Shown here: positions 6,516-14,754 of the stretch, piece after piece
How the letters are laid out: every line of letters begins with the position of its first letter
How positions within the stretch are numbered: position 1 is the first letter of the stretch
From: Cognatundibacterium rugosum
GTDB lineage: Bacteria; Pseudomonadota; Gammaproteobacteria; Burkholderiales; Burkholderiaceae_D
Direction of reading: 5' to 3'
Assembly (NCBI RefSeq): GCF_014284365.1
Contig: NZ_JACOGG010000010.1
Location: 1-64,000, forward strand
Length of the DNA: 64,000 nt
The notes under the pieces: model-generated
Told to the model about the DNA's origin: nothing
The model's database searches: none
What the model saw: only the letters and a program-made list of their open reading frames with translations
Program-made: the position numbers and the translations under genes

Positions 6516-8603
6516 ATGAAGCAAAGCAGCAAGACCCTGATGTTGAGCAGCCTGGCCGCTGCCACACTGCTGACGGCCTGTGGCAGCAACAATTCAAGCA
6601 CCTCTAACAGCACGCCAGCTACACCGCCTGTTGCGGTGAATGGCGTATTTCTGGATGCCGCAGTAGAAGGCCTGGACTATACGGCAGGCGCAGGCAGCAA
6701 ACTCAGCACCACGGCCAATGGCGGATTTAGCTGCAATCAGGGTGAAACGGTTACGTTTTTTGTTGGCGGTGTCACACTGGGGTCTGCGCCATGCGCTGCC
6801 AGCATCACGCCACTGACACTGGCATCATCCACCAATGTGATGGATGACAATGTGGTCAATCGTCTGTTATTCCTGCAATTGCTGGATGAGGATAATGATA
6901 CGGCGACTGGCATCAAAATCCCCGCAGCAGTTAAAACAGCACTGGCTTCACAGACGCTGGATTTCAATGCCGGTGCCACTGCTTTTAATGCCGCGCTGAC
7001 GGCAACGCTGGACAAGCTGCCTGCGAATGTACAAAAGCCTGGTGTGGATGCCGATCGCCGCACCCTGGTACGTGAGCATTTTGAAGACACCCTGGCGTCC
7101 AAACTGGGCGCACCTGTGGTGCATACCGTGACCCAGACCAATGCGCTGGGCAGTATCAGTGCCAGCGTCACCCGTTATCAGATACAGGCTGCAGATAATT
7201 TCTTCGTTCCTTACGAAGGTAGTAATGCTGCGGTCAAGGCGGCGTTTCCTAAGGGTTTCCTGCCTTCTTATGGATCTGGTCTGACTTTCAAAGGCAAGGC
7301 GGCCGATGGCTCGCTGGAGTTTTACGGTATCACTGACCGTGGCCCAAATGGCGACGGCCCTAAGGTGCCGAACTCTGTCGTGACGCCCGGTGCAACTGGT
7401 AGCAGCGATGCGAAATTCTTTCCATCGCCAAGTTTTACGCCTTCGTTTGGTCTGATCAGCATAGGAAAAGACGGCGCAGTGCTGAAATCAAGCACGCCGA
7501 TTAAGTTCAGCAGCACTATCAATGCGACTGGCTTATCTATCGCCGCCGGTAAATTGGGTTCGACCGCTGAGGTGCCGTTGAATGACGCCGCGCGTTTTGA
7601 TCTAAATAGCAAAACGACGTTCAGCGATTACGGCCTCGATACCGAATCCATCGTCTATGACGCGGCGCGCGGTGTGGTGTGGGTGTCTGACGAGTACGGT
7701 CCTTTTATTTTGAAGATCGATGTGAATACCGGCATCATCCAGAAAAAATACCAACCAGGCAGCAATGCAGGTGATTTGCCTGCGGTATTGCTGAAACGCC
7801 GCGCTAACCGTGGCATGGAAGGCCTGTCGCTGGAAGTAGCGAGCGGCAAGCTCAACGGTTTCATACAAAGCCCTTTGGATGATGGCAAAGCCAGCTACGT
7901 CGTGCCCGGCGCCAGTGTCGCGACCAATGAAAGCATCAAGGATTACGCGAAATTTAACCGCTGGGTCGAGTTTGATCCAAGTACTGAAAAAACAAAACTG
8001 TACGCCTATCCTATCGACAGCACGCAATACAGCGCAGGCAAAACGGGTAACGCCAAACTGGGTGACATGGTCTCGCTGGGCAATGGCAAATTCATCGTGA
8101 TCGAGCAGGGCACAGATCCAAATGGCAAAGCCTTCAATAAGCTGATGCTGGTTCAGGTTCCAGCCAATGTGACGGATATTGCAGCCATGGGTACCGATCT
8201 GGAAAAGAGCAGCATGACCGGTGCAGCAGTGAATGGCGTCAATTTCGCAAACATTGTGCTGCTTAAAAAGACGCAGTTATTTGATCTGAACAATGCAGGC
8301 TGGCTGGCAGAAAAAGCTGAAGGCTTGGCTCTGGTCGATGACTACACCCTGGCACTGACCAATGACAATGACTTTGGCATGAAAACCGTCATCGTTGATC
8401 CTAACGGAGTGATTATTCCGGGGGCTGATGTCACGAAATGTACAGTTGATGCGAACGGCGCACTGACGACGACCGCCGGTGCCTTGGGCTGTACCGCTGG
8501 CAACACCATGCGCGTTGCGCGCGGCGCAGATAGCGAGCGTCCTAACCGTATCTGGCTGTTCAAGTTCAATAAAAAACTGGCGGATTTGAATACGCCATCC
8601 TGA
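6516..8603 (+). CDS. Lipoprotein with esterase-like activity of phytase domain
   Basis: The protein is 695 residues. It has a lipoprotein signal peptide with lipobox LLTAC (Cys about residue 22) and a Ser/Thr-rich linker. The large C-terminal domain (about 225-690) resembles the phytase-like esterase family PF13449: GSGLTFKGKAADGSLEFYGI, then TDRGPNG, VWVSDEYGPF, and RANRGMEGLSLE are the characteristic Asp/Glu-bearing loops of its beta-propeller. Members are predicted to hydrolyse phosphoesters at the cell surface. The region before it (30-200) has no clear family. The gene stands alone and ends in a strong terminator. Confidence 0.8.
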   Translation: MKQSSKTLMLSSLAAATLLTACGSNNSSTSNSTPATPPVAVNGVFLDAAVEGLDYTAGAGSKLSTTANGGFSCNQGETVTFFVGGVTLGSAPCAASITPLTLASSTNVMDDNVVNRLLFLQLLDEDNDTATGIKIPAAVKTALASQTLDFNAGATAFNAALTATLDKLPANVQKPGVDADRRTLVREHFEDTLASKLGAPVVHTVTQTNALGSISASVTRYQIQAADNFFVPYEGSNAAVKAAFPKGFLPSYGSGLTFKGKAADGSLEFYGITDRGPNGDGPKVPNSVVTPGATGSSDAKFFPSPSFTPSFGLISIGKDGAVLKSSTPIKFSSTINATGLSIAAGKLGSTAEVPLNDAARFDLNSKTTFSDYGLDTESIVYDAARGVVWVSDEYGPFILKIDVNTGIIQKKYQPGSNAGDLPAVLLKRRANRGMEGLSLEVASGKLNGFIQSPLDDGKASYVVPGASVATNESIKDYAKFNRWVEFDPSTEKTKLYAYPIDSTQYSAGKTGNAKLGDMVSLGNGKFIVIEQGTDPNGKAFNKLMLVQVPANVTDIAAMGTDLEKSSMTGAAVNGVNFANIVLLKKTQLFDLNNAGWLAEKAEGLALVDDYTLALTNDNDFGMKTVIVDPNGVIIPGADVTKCTVDANGALTTTAGALGCTAGNTMRVARGADSERPNRIWLFKFNKKLADLNTPS

Positions 8604-8623
8604 TACAAACCATTTTTTTGAGA

Positions 8624-8653
8624 AGCCGCTGACTGCAATCAGCGGCTTTTTTT
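8624..8653 (+). terminator. Rho-independent terminator
   Basis: AGCCGCTGA and TCAGCGGCT form a 9-bp stem around a 6-base loop, followed by a run of T. It closes the phytase-like lipoprotein gene. Confidence 0.9.
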
Positions 8654-8684
8654 GCTTTTGCAAATCCTGATGCATCAACAGTGC

Positions 8685-9707
8685 TTATTCAGCAAAACCT
8701 TCCAGCACAATTTTTCCGCGTGCTTTGCCGCTTTCCAGCAGTGCATGTGCACGTTTGAGATTACCCGCATTGATATTACCGAAATGCTGACCCAGCGTGG
8801 AGCGTATGACGCCAGCGTCTATCAGCGCGGCCACTTCCGTCAGTAAGCGATGCTGCGCGAGCATATCGCTGGTCTGGAACAGCGAACGGGTGAACATGAA
8901 TTCCCAGTGTAGCGAGGCGCTTTTACGTTTCAGCTTCATGACGTCGATGGGTACAGCCGGGTCATCAATCAGGCTTAGCTTGCCTTGTGGGGCAATCAAA
9001 TCAGCCAGTTCCGCATAATGCTGGTCGGTCTGGGTCAGGCTGGCGATATGGGTGACTGGTCCTAATCCAGCTTCCTTAACTTGAGCAGCGAGAGACTGGC
9101 TATGGTCCAGCACATGGTGGGCCCCAAGGCTTTTCACCCACTCTTTGGTTTCTGCACGGGATGCCGTTCCGATGACTGTCAATGCAGTGAGCCTGCTAGC
9201 CAGTTGCGTCAGAATGGAACCGACGCCACCGGCTGCGCCAGTGATGAGCAGCGTTTCATGCGTAGTACGTTTTCCTGGCAAGACTTGCAGGCGGTCAAAT
9301 AGCAATTCCCATGCGGTGATGGTGGTCAGCGGCAGGGCGGCGGCCTGCGCAAAGTTGAGCGACTGTGGCATGTGTCCCGTTATTCTTTCATCCACCAGAT
9401 GCAACTCTGCATTGGCACCAGGACGGGAAATATCACCTGCATACCAGACGCGGTCACCAGGTTTAAACAGGGTAACATCCGGCCCCACAGCCTGAACAAC
9501 GCCAGCCACATCCCATCCCAGTACTTTCCACTCACCTGGTTCCGGGCTTACGTTGGCACGCACCTTGGCATCGACAGGATTGACAGATATAGCGCGTACT
9601 TCGACCAATAAGTCATGCCCTGTTGCAACGGGGGCGGGCAGTGTGATGTCGACCAGAGAATGCGGTTCGTCTATCGGTAAAGCATGTTGATAAGCAATGG
9701 CTTTCAT
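8685..9707 (-). CDS. Zinc-type alcohol dehydrogenase-like / quinone oxidoreductase family protein
   Basis: The 340-residue MDR-superfamily NAD(P)H-dependent oxidoreductase has a GroES-like N-terminus (residues 1-120, with SVNPVDAKVR where zinc enzymes have their catalytic Cys) and a Rossmann domain with LLITGAAGGVGSILTQLA (about 151-168). Lack of the zinc ligands points to the quinone-reductase/zeta-crystallin-like subgroup (similar to the TIGR02817 family). It is divergent from the LysR gene at 9908, which probably regulates it. The natural substrate is unknown. Confidence 0.85.
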   Translation of the reverse strand: MKAIAYQHALPIDEPHSLVDITLPAPVATGHDLLVEVRAISVNPVDAKVRANVSPEPGEWKVLGWDVAGVVQAVGPDVTLFKPGDRVWYAGDISRPGANAELHLVDERITGHMPQSLNFAQAAALPLTTITAWELLFDRLQVLPGKRTTHETLLITGAAGGVGSILTQLASRLTALTVIGTASRAETKEWVKSLGAHHVLDHSQSLAAQVKEAGLGPVTHIASLTQTDQHYAELADLIAPQGKLSLIDDPAVPIDVMKLKRKSASLHWEFMFTRSLFQTSDMLAQHRLLTEVAALIDAGVIRSTLGQHFGNINAGNLKRAHALLESGKARGKIVLEGFAE

Positions 9708-9907
9708 AAAGAGTTCCCAAAAATTTAGTAGCTAAGCTGTCGCATAAAACAGCGGTTTGACTGAAACGACTGACGCCGGAGGAGGGCGGAATTGCGCTGG
9801 TTCGCTTGCAATTCGGTCGCGGCATCAATCAATGTGTACATTATCCTTGACTAGATTTGTTTGATAAATGAGGATACGTATGAATTACTTACAAATGAAA
9901 TTTGAAA

Positions 9908-10834
9908 ATGATTAGTCTGCGAGATCTGGAAATTTTTGTTCGTACGGCGCAGTCCGGCAGTTTGAGCGCGGCTGCACGGATGTTTGACCTGTCACCAGCC
10001 GCTGCCAGTGCCTCACTGAAACGGCTGGAAGAACATTTGGGCATGCAATTGTTTATACGCTCGACACGCAGTCAGCGCCTGTCCTATGAAGGCGAAATCT
10101 ATCTGCGTCATTGCCAGGAAGCACTGCAGTTGCTGACATCCGCACAAGAAGCACTGATCGTCGGTAAAACCGTGGTAAAAGGCAGCCTGCAATTATCTAT
10201 CCCTTCAGATCTGGGGCGTAACAGCCTGTTGCCGTGGCTGGATGACTTCATGGACTTACATCCAGACTTACAATTGCGCATACAACTGTCTGACCGGATT
10301 GCTGATTTGTACAAGGAACCGGTGGATATCTCTATCCGTTATGGCGAATTGTCCGACTCGACGATGGTGGCGCTACCCTTAGTTGCCGACAACCGACGGA
10401 TTTTATGCGCATCGCCCCAATATCTGGCCCAACACGGCCGGCCAGAATCACCGGAAGAACTGGTCAATCACAACTGCCTTTGTTTCATGCTGGGCGACTA
10501 CGTGCACGATAAATGGCAATTTCAGCGCGAACAGCAATCGGTGATAGTCAGCGTGCGTGGAAACCGTGTTGGCGACGATGGCGACGCGGTACGTCGTTGG
10601 GCTTTGGCCGGGCGTGGCATTGCCTATAAGTCAGAACTGGATGTATGGGAGGACCTTCGCCATGGACGCCTGATTGCATTGTGTGAGCAATGGCAAGGCG
10701 AGGCAACACCGTTGCATTTGCTATGCACTGACCGCAGGCAGCTTAGTCCCGCAGTGCAGCTACTCAGAGAATTTCTGCTGAATCGTTTTCAGACGATGCG
10801 GATGGTTCATTTTGTTCGCGGAGGCACGTTGTAG
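9908..10834 (+). CDS. LysR-family transcriptional regulator
   Basis: The protein is 308 residues. The winged helix-turn-helix at residues 1-60 reads LEIFVRTAQSGSLSAAARMF and is followed by a LysR substrate-binding domain (about 88-290). The start chosen is ATG 9908; an in-frame TTG lies two codons earlier. The gene is divergent from the dehydrogenase at 8685-9707, the usual arrangement for a regulator and its target. The effector is unknown. Confidence 0.9.
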   Translation: MISLRDLEIFVRTAQSGSLSAAARMFDLSPAAASASLKRLEEHLGMQLFIRSTRSQRLSYEGEIYLRHCQEALQLLTSAQEALIVGKTVVKGSLQLSIPSDLGRNSLLPWLDDFMDLHPDLQLRIQLSDRIADLYKEPVDISIRYGELSDSTMVALPLVADNRRILCASPQYLAQHGRPESPEELVNHNCLCFMLGDYVHDKWQFQREQQSVIVSVRGNRVGDDGDAVRRWALAGRGIAYKSELDVWEDLRHGRLIALCEQWQGEATPLHLLCTDRRQLSPAVQLLREFLLNRFQTMRMVHFVRGGTL

Positions 10835-10999
10835 GTTCGGAGGGGAAAACATCACCTAATCAGAACATTGCAAGTAATGACTCCTTTAAAATCAATGACT
10901 TAGAAAAATAAAGCGAGAACGTAAGGCTTAAACATACTTTTTATCGAATAGGTGTTGCGGTAAATTTCTGGGATGGGCGTGATTCTGATAATTGCCTAT

Positions 11000-11027
11000 A
11001 TTTCGCATAATTTATATTATGTTAAAT
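11000..11027 (+). other. dif / attL site of the inovirus
   Basis: The site is ATTTCGCATAA (XerC arm), TTTATA (spacer) and TTATGTTAAAT (XerD arm). It differs from the E. coli dif mainly in the first bases and the spacer. It forms the left border of the prophage and marks the chromosome-dimer resolution site, that is, the terminus region. Confidence 0.9.
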
Positions 11028-11135
11028 GGACTTCGTAAGTATCTGAGCAAATATGCATCAAAATATAGAGCTAAATTGTTAAATGCAGTAAGGACAGTTC
11101 TTGCCCATTTTGCAGCGAAGCCTGCAACACTGTAA
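11022..11135 (+). other. Detached 3' end of the phage HTH regulator gene
   Basis: From the dif XerD arm the frame is open for 37 codons (LNGLRKYLSKY at the start, AAKPATL at the end) to a TAA at 11133-11135. Joining attR and attL in the circular phage would put this frame in register after residue 128 of the regulator that ends at 19708. A terminator follows 23 bases later. There is no start codon of its own, so it is silent in the prophage. The join is inferred from the frame, not observed. Confidence 0.7.
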
Positions 11136-11348
11136 AAGGTCGAGAACTTCTCTTTTTGAAACGCCTGCCTCGAGTAGGCGTTTTTTTTGCGCCTCAATTT
11201 TCCGATACGCCTTGCGCCTTGGTGCATCACCAAAGCGCCATTTTCTGGAGTTCCTAACTATCCAATAATGCGCCCGAATTATTTTGTAAATTTGTTGTTT
11301 TTCTGAGACGGATAAATAGACATATCCAAAAAAATCTAACTGCTGCAT
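11079..11348 (-). CDS. Small basic Cys-rich phage protein, unknown function
   Basis: The 89-residue frame encodes a basic protein with HYWIVRNSRKWRFGD (about residues 27-41), RRKAYRKIEAQKKR and a Cys-rich tail ending CRLRCKMGKNCPYCI, which could bind a metal. It is rich in Arg/Lys, fitting nucleic-acid binding. No good ribosome-binding site precedes the ATG at 11348, and the gene lies antisense to the detached regulator tail and its terminator. It is downstream of the structural operon's terminator, so it would need its own promoter. It reads like a genuine protein but is not confirmed. Confidence 0.5.
   Translation of the reverse strand: MQQLDFFGYVYLSVSEKQQIYKIIRAHYWIVRNSRKWRFGDAPRRKAYRKIEAQKKRLLEAGVSKREVLDLLQCCRLRCKMGKNCPYCI
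11159..11188 (+). terminator. Terminator serving the regulator unit of the circular phage
   Basis: AAACGCCT and AGGCGTTT form an 8-bp stem followed by TTTTT. In the circular phage it would lie 23 bases after the stop of the extended regulator gene. Confidence 0.8.
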
Positions 11349-11448
11349 ATAAAAACCGCTGGGAATAATTTACCGCTGAAGGGTCTGCAACTGGGGGGCT
11401 TTACCTGAGTAACGAACACGGACAAAACGCTTACACGGTGTGCCCGCT

Positions 11449-11496
11449 AAAAATCCGGCACCCGCCCTAAGTCGGGCGGCAACCGGACGGATTTTT
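11449..11496 (-). terminator. Long hairpin at the end of the structural operon
   Basis: Nested inverted repeats AAAAATCCG/CGGATTTTT and CCGCCC/GGGCGG make a 48-base hairpin right after the last operon gene. Its A/T-flanked outer stem would terminate transcription on either strand. In filamentous phages such intergenic hairpins can also serve the minus-strand origin or packaging signal; that role is conjecture here. The rest of 11349-11448 holds nothing recognisable. Confidence 0.7.
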
Positions 11497-11925
11497 CTAT
11501 CGAAAGGAATTAGTGCTTCGTGGAATAGCCGGATATTTTGCGCCAGCCTGCGACTGTCGCCGCTTGTACGTTGCAATAGCTGCGGAAACAATCAGCATTA
11601 ATGAAAGAGCTACCACGGCGCATAATTGCTCGATGCCGGAAATGTAAGACGGCGTTTTAGGCACGTCTACAACCAGCTCTTGCGGCAACTTAAGCGCGAC
11701 AAAATTATCGGCATAATAATCAAAATGCAAACGATCATCAAAATATAAATAGTTAAAATGAAAAGACGGTGGGGACTCATAAACCATGACATATTTTTGC
11801 CAAAACAATCCCTTCTTGGCCTGAATAGCTTGCATTTCTGATCGCACGTTCATGCTACTCAGTATTGAATCAACACATTCCTTACGTTGGCTTTCATGCT
11901 GTTTGAAGCATTGCTCTAAATCCAT
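11497..11925 (-). CDS. Phage membrane protein of unknown function, last gene of the structural operon
   Basis: The protein is 142 residues from ATG 11925, which overlaps the stop of the methyltransferase gene (TGATG). The first two thirds are soluble, with Tyr/Phe-rich FHFNYLYFDDRLHFDYYADN. A single membrane segment at about residues 101-118 (LCAVVALSLMLIVSAAIA) is followed by a basic cytoplasmic tail (TYKRRQSQ). Translational coupling suggests it acts with the upstream methyltransferase-like protein. No family is recognised. Confidence 0.7.
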   Translation of the reverse strand: MDLEQCFKQHESQRKECVDSILSSMNVRSEMQAIQAKKGLFWQKYVMVYESPPSFHFNYLYFDDRLHFDYYADNFVALKLPQELVVDVPKTPSYISGIEQLCAVVALSLMLIVSAAIATYKRRQSQAGAKYPAIPRSTNSFR

Positions 11926-13052
11926 CAAAACACCTTCGGAATAAATCTACATTTGACCTGACCCATATAAAACTCATATTCAGGATCAGTTCTTAACAAG
12001 TGTTGTTCTTCAGTTATCGCCCGATTGTAATAAACCCAAGTCCAGAATACCAGCGCAATCAACGGATAAAGCCAATTACCGCCAGCCCTGTAAGTGTGGA
12101 TTGCTGCACCTATCGAAAAAAGCCACCACGCGCCGTTTTTAGCGGCATAGGCAGGATGGCGGACGTATTGGAATAACCCTGTTGTCACAATGCCGCGACT
12201 TGTGAGATTAGATGCTTTAGCACCCAGCGACACTGAAACAGACGCATACAAAGCAAGCAGGAAAAGCGCGCCGATATTTAATGCAGTGTGTAGCCCACCA
12301 GCGTATAGCAACCCATCAAACGGCTTAACGTATTCGTCGTAATGCGTAGTGAAGAAATTGCCAAAAGCGCTATTAAAAGGCGGGTAACAGATCAGGCAAA
12401 AAAACCACCCGCGCCAAGTGTTTTCAACAGACTTTATCTTTGAACCCAAGCGCTCAGAGTCAACCAGATAACCAACGACAAACGGCACTATGTCAAAAAA
12501 ATAGATGTAAGCCAGTGCAAGACCGCAGAGAAACTGCGGAAAATCCTTGATGAACAAGGAACGATCGAATTCAGGCAACAACACCCAGCGGATCAGGTCA
12601 GCAGTGCGGTAATTTACTGCAGCAACATGCGCGATAAAAGCATCAAGGATGAAGGGCACGAAGAAGAATTTTAAGGCGCTGGCAAGCATCGCCTGATGCT
12701 CTTCGACCGAGACTGCACCCAAGCGCGGAAACAACGCTTTAGCTGCACCTGACCAGCTCAGCGCGGCCTTAGATAGCCCCTTTTCTTCGATCAGAAAATA
12801 CGGTACTAGCGCAACCGCAAAAACGACGACGAAGCCGCGCCAGAAGCCCCGCGTATAGATGAATATATCGAGCATATTTTGCCCATAAGCTGGCCGCCAA
12901 TTGTGCGCAAAATGTTGAATATGAAAGCCGCTAAAAGTCGTGTAAAACCAGTAGCCCAGCAAAATAAAGGCCATCGTTGACACATAATTGACAGCAAATT
13001 GTTTGATTGAATCAGCATCAAATTGACCCGTTTTCATCAATTGAGAAATCAT
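11925..13052 (-). CDS. ICMT/PEMT-type membrane methyltransferase-like protein carried by the phage
   Basis: The 375-residue polytopic membrane protein has about eight hydrophobic segments. Its C-terminal part carries the isoprenylcysteine/phospholipid methyltransferase signature: GLFQYVRHPAYAAKNGAW (the RHPxY box, about residues 295-312) and, later, AITEEQHLLRTDPEYEFYMG, the EE-containing SAM-binding segment. Known relatives methylate prenylated Cys, lipids or small hydrophobic substrates at the membrane. Its start overlaps the zot stop (ATGA), so it belongs to the phage operon at the place where some other inoviruses have accessory genes. The substrate is unknown. Confidence 0.8.
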   Translation of the reverse strand: MISQLMKTGQFDADSIKQFAVNYVSTMAFILLGYWFYTTFSGFHIQHFAHNWRPAYGQNMLDIFIYTRGFWRGFVVVFAVALVPYFLIEEKGLSKAALSWSGAAKALFPRLGAVSVEEHQAMLASALKFFFVPFILDAFIAHVAAVNYRTADLIRWVLLPEFDRSLFIKDFPQFLCGLALAYIYFFDIVPFVVGYLVDSERLGSKIKSVENTWRGWFFCLICYPPFNSAFGNFFTTHYDEYVKPFDGLLYAGGLHTALNIGALFLLALYASVSVSLGAKASNLTSRGIVTTGLFQYVRHPAYAAKNGAWWLFSIGAAIHTYRAGGNWLYPLIALVFWTWVYYNRAITEEQHLLRTDPEYEFYMGQVKCRFIPKVF

Positions 13053-14212
13053 AAAGCCCCCTTCGGTTTTGTGTCTGTCCTGGCTTCGGCTGATCTGCCG
13101 CTAAGCCGCTTTATCTCTGGATTGCCAAGCGCGACCCATTGCCCACCCTGCTCTGGTTGCGCCTCTACTCGCGGTTCTGGTCTAGATTCCGGCTTGGGCT
13201 CAGCCTTTGCTTGCCGGATAGGTTCTTTCTTTTCTTCCTTGGTGCGCTTGCTGCGTTCAAAGTCTTCAAAAAAGCCATGCTTAACGATATCGACGCACAT
13301 ATCATGCGGCACAGGTAACGGAGTCGCCTGCTGAGTAAAACACTTGCAACCGCCGGATGAAGTTGACACGCAGCCAGCAGGTACAGGAACCTCTACAGGC
13401 TTTGTCAAGTCGTCATAGCGTGGTGCGGTGTGTTCCAAGCCCTCTACACGGGCTGTTTTCTCGAACACGTATTGTTTCGCGTCGTCTAACGCCTCTTTAT
13501 AGGACACCTTAGCGCGGGCACCAGAGCCACCAGACGGCGGCAACTGGTTTTGCGGTATGCCTTGCTGTGCCTGCTGTTCTACCTGTCCGCCCTGCCGCTG
13601 TTTGTCCGTAAAAACCTTCACGTACCAAACAGCGGCAACAATGAAGACCGGAACCAGTACCATGAGATAAACGCGCATAGGTACTGACTTTTTGACGGTA
13701 TGGACTTCAGCACTTTTGTAGTACGCATATGCTGATTTGTCGTACTTCCAATGGTGCTTTATCGAGTCAGCGCGACCTGCTGGCTTGTCGCAGTTCTCGC
13801 GGGCTGATGCCCATTCATGAATGGTTGCGCGTTCTGCGCCCCATGTCCTGATGACGTGCATATGCTTGCCGACAAGCCGCCTGATCGCTGAATCGGCCAG
13901 CAAAGGATGCTGTGTAATCAGCACAATATCCAAACCCTGATGCCTATGCGTTTCGAGCTTAGATACATAATCTGGCGGCTCTTTACCAACGGAACGCGGA
14001 CGGAATACCGTCTGGCATTCATCGATCACGATGATGGAGCCAGCAGGACATTCAAACCACTTTTGCGGGTCTATTTCTGTCCACGGTAAAGCCAAATCTT
14101 TAATGCCAGAATAAAAGACCGGACGGTTATCTTTTTCAGCCCATTGCTTCACATAGCTTAGGGCGTACAGTGTTTTGCCATTGCCAGGCAAACCAGTCAC
14201 CAAGGTAAGCAT
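13049..14212 (-). CDS. zot: Zot-like / pI assembly ATPase
   Basis: This 387-residue protein is the inner-membrane motor of phage extrusion. It starts with Walker A GLPGNGKT (about residues 7-14) and has Walker B SIIVIDECQ (about 59-67). A single membrane segment (MRVYLMVLVPVFIVAAVWYV) lies at about 179-198, and a periplasmic C-terminus has a Pro-, Glu- and Gln-rich end that would meet the outer-membrane secretin. The four Cys around CVSTSSGGCKCF and DMC may form disulfides in the periplasm. No pIV gene is near, so a host secretin is probably used. Confidence 0.95.
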   Translation of the reverse strand: MLTLVTGLPGNGKTLYALSYVKQWAEKDNRPVFYSGIKDLALPWTEIDPQKWFECPAGSIIVIDECQTVFRPRSVGKEPPDYVSKLETHRHQGLDIVLITQHPLLADSAIRRLVGKHMHVIRTWGAERATIHEWASARENCDKPAGRADSIKHHWKYDKSAYAYYKSAEVHTVKKSVPMRVYLMVLVPVFIVAAVWYVKVFTDKQRQGGQVEQQAQQGIPQNQLPPSGGSGARAKVSYKEALDDAKQYVFEKTARVEGLEHTAPRYDDLTKPVEVPVPAGCVSTSSGGCKCFTQQATPLPVPHDMCVDIVKHGFFEDFERSKRTKEEKKEPIRQAKAEPKPESRPEPRVEAQPEQGGQWVALGNPEIKRLSGRSAEARTDTKPKGAL

Positions 14213-14213
14213 G

Positions 14214-14411
14214 TCATCGTTTCCTTAACAGTTGAGTTCTAATCAGTCTTTCGATTACTTCAGATTTCGTCAGGTCTTTGAATTTCAAAAAGTCCTCAAA
14301 CTTTTGCACTAAATCCGCTGGTAGCTGTACGACCACGCTGGATAAGTTGTTTCGTTCTCGATAGGCTTTTTGTTTTTCTGCATCCGACGAATAGAGCTTT
14401 TTTCTACCCAT
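14214..14411 (-). CDS. Ribbon-helix-helix-like DNA-binding protein
   Basis: The 65-residue protein has a basic N-terminus (MGRKKLYSSDAEKQKAYRER), a short strand VVVQLPADL and two helices (VQKFEDFLKFKDLTKSEVIE), the RHH/CopG pattern. It sits between the pVI-like gene and zot with almost no spacing and could regulate expression of the assembly genes or plasmid-like copy number. Target unknown. Confidence 0.75.
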   Translation of the reverse strand: MGRKKLYSSDAEKQKAYRERNNLSSVVVQLPADLVQKFEDFLKFKDLTKSEVIERLIRTQLLRKR

Positions 14412-14453
14412 GATTGCACCTAGTTTTTCGTAACATGCGACGTTTTGAATAAG

Positions 14454-14753
14454 CTACTTTTTAACGACCAGTTTAGTAATGGCGCCCGTTGACGTTTTGA
14501 CCGCCAGCGACGCAGCAAAAGCCGACACAATCAAAGACAAAGCCTTGTCAACGCCGAGGAATTGCACCAGCCCGCCAATATCCCCACCGATGCCGGCATA
14601 ACTGCTTTTCATCAACTCGACCAGCCAATCAGTCGCAACTGTTACGCCCTTATAAGTGACGTAGGACATACCGAGCGCAAGCAATACACGACCAACCAAG
14701 GATGCGGCGACCTGTGCCAACCCGCCCAACAATGCAGCCACTAAAAAATTCAT
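14454..14753 (-). CDS. DUF2523 / pVI-like minor virion protein
   Basis: The 99-residue protein has three hydrophobic helices (residues about 3-28, 31-50 and 68-88) and a Lys tail (KLVVKK). This matches the DUF2523 family found between the adsorption protein and Zot in inoviruses, which takes the place of pVI at the virion tip. It starts one base after the stop of the upstream pIII-like gene, implying coupled translation. Confidence 0.85.
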   Translation of the reverse strand: MNFLVAALLGGLAQVAASLVGRVLLALGMSYVTYKGVTVATDWLVELMKSSYAGIGGDIGGLVQFLGVDKALSLIVSAFAASLAVKTSTGAITKLVVKK

Positions 14754-14754
14754 G

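Noticed and set aside
11012-11233. 73-codon minus-strand frame beside dif
   Set aside because: Overlaps the more convincing 89-codon frame and the dif site; no conserved-looking segment.
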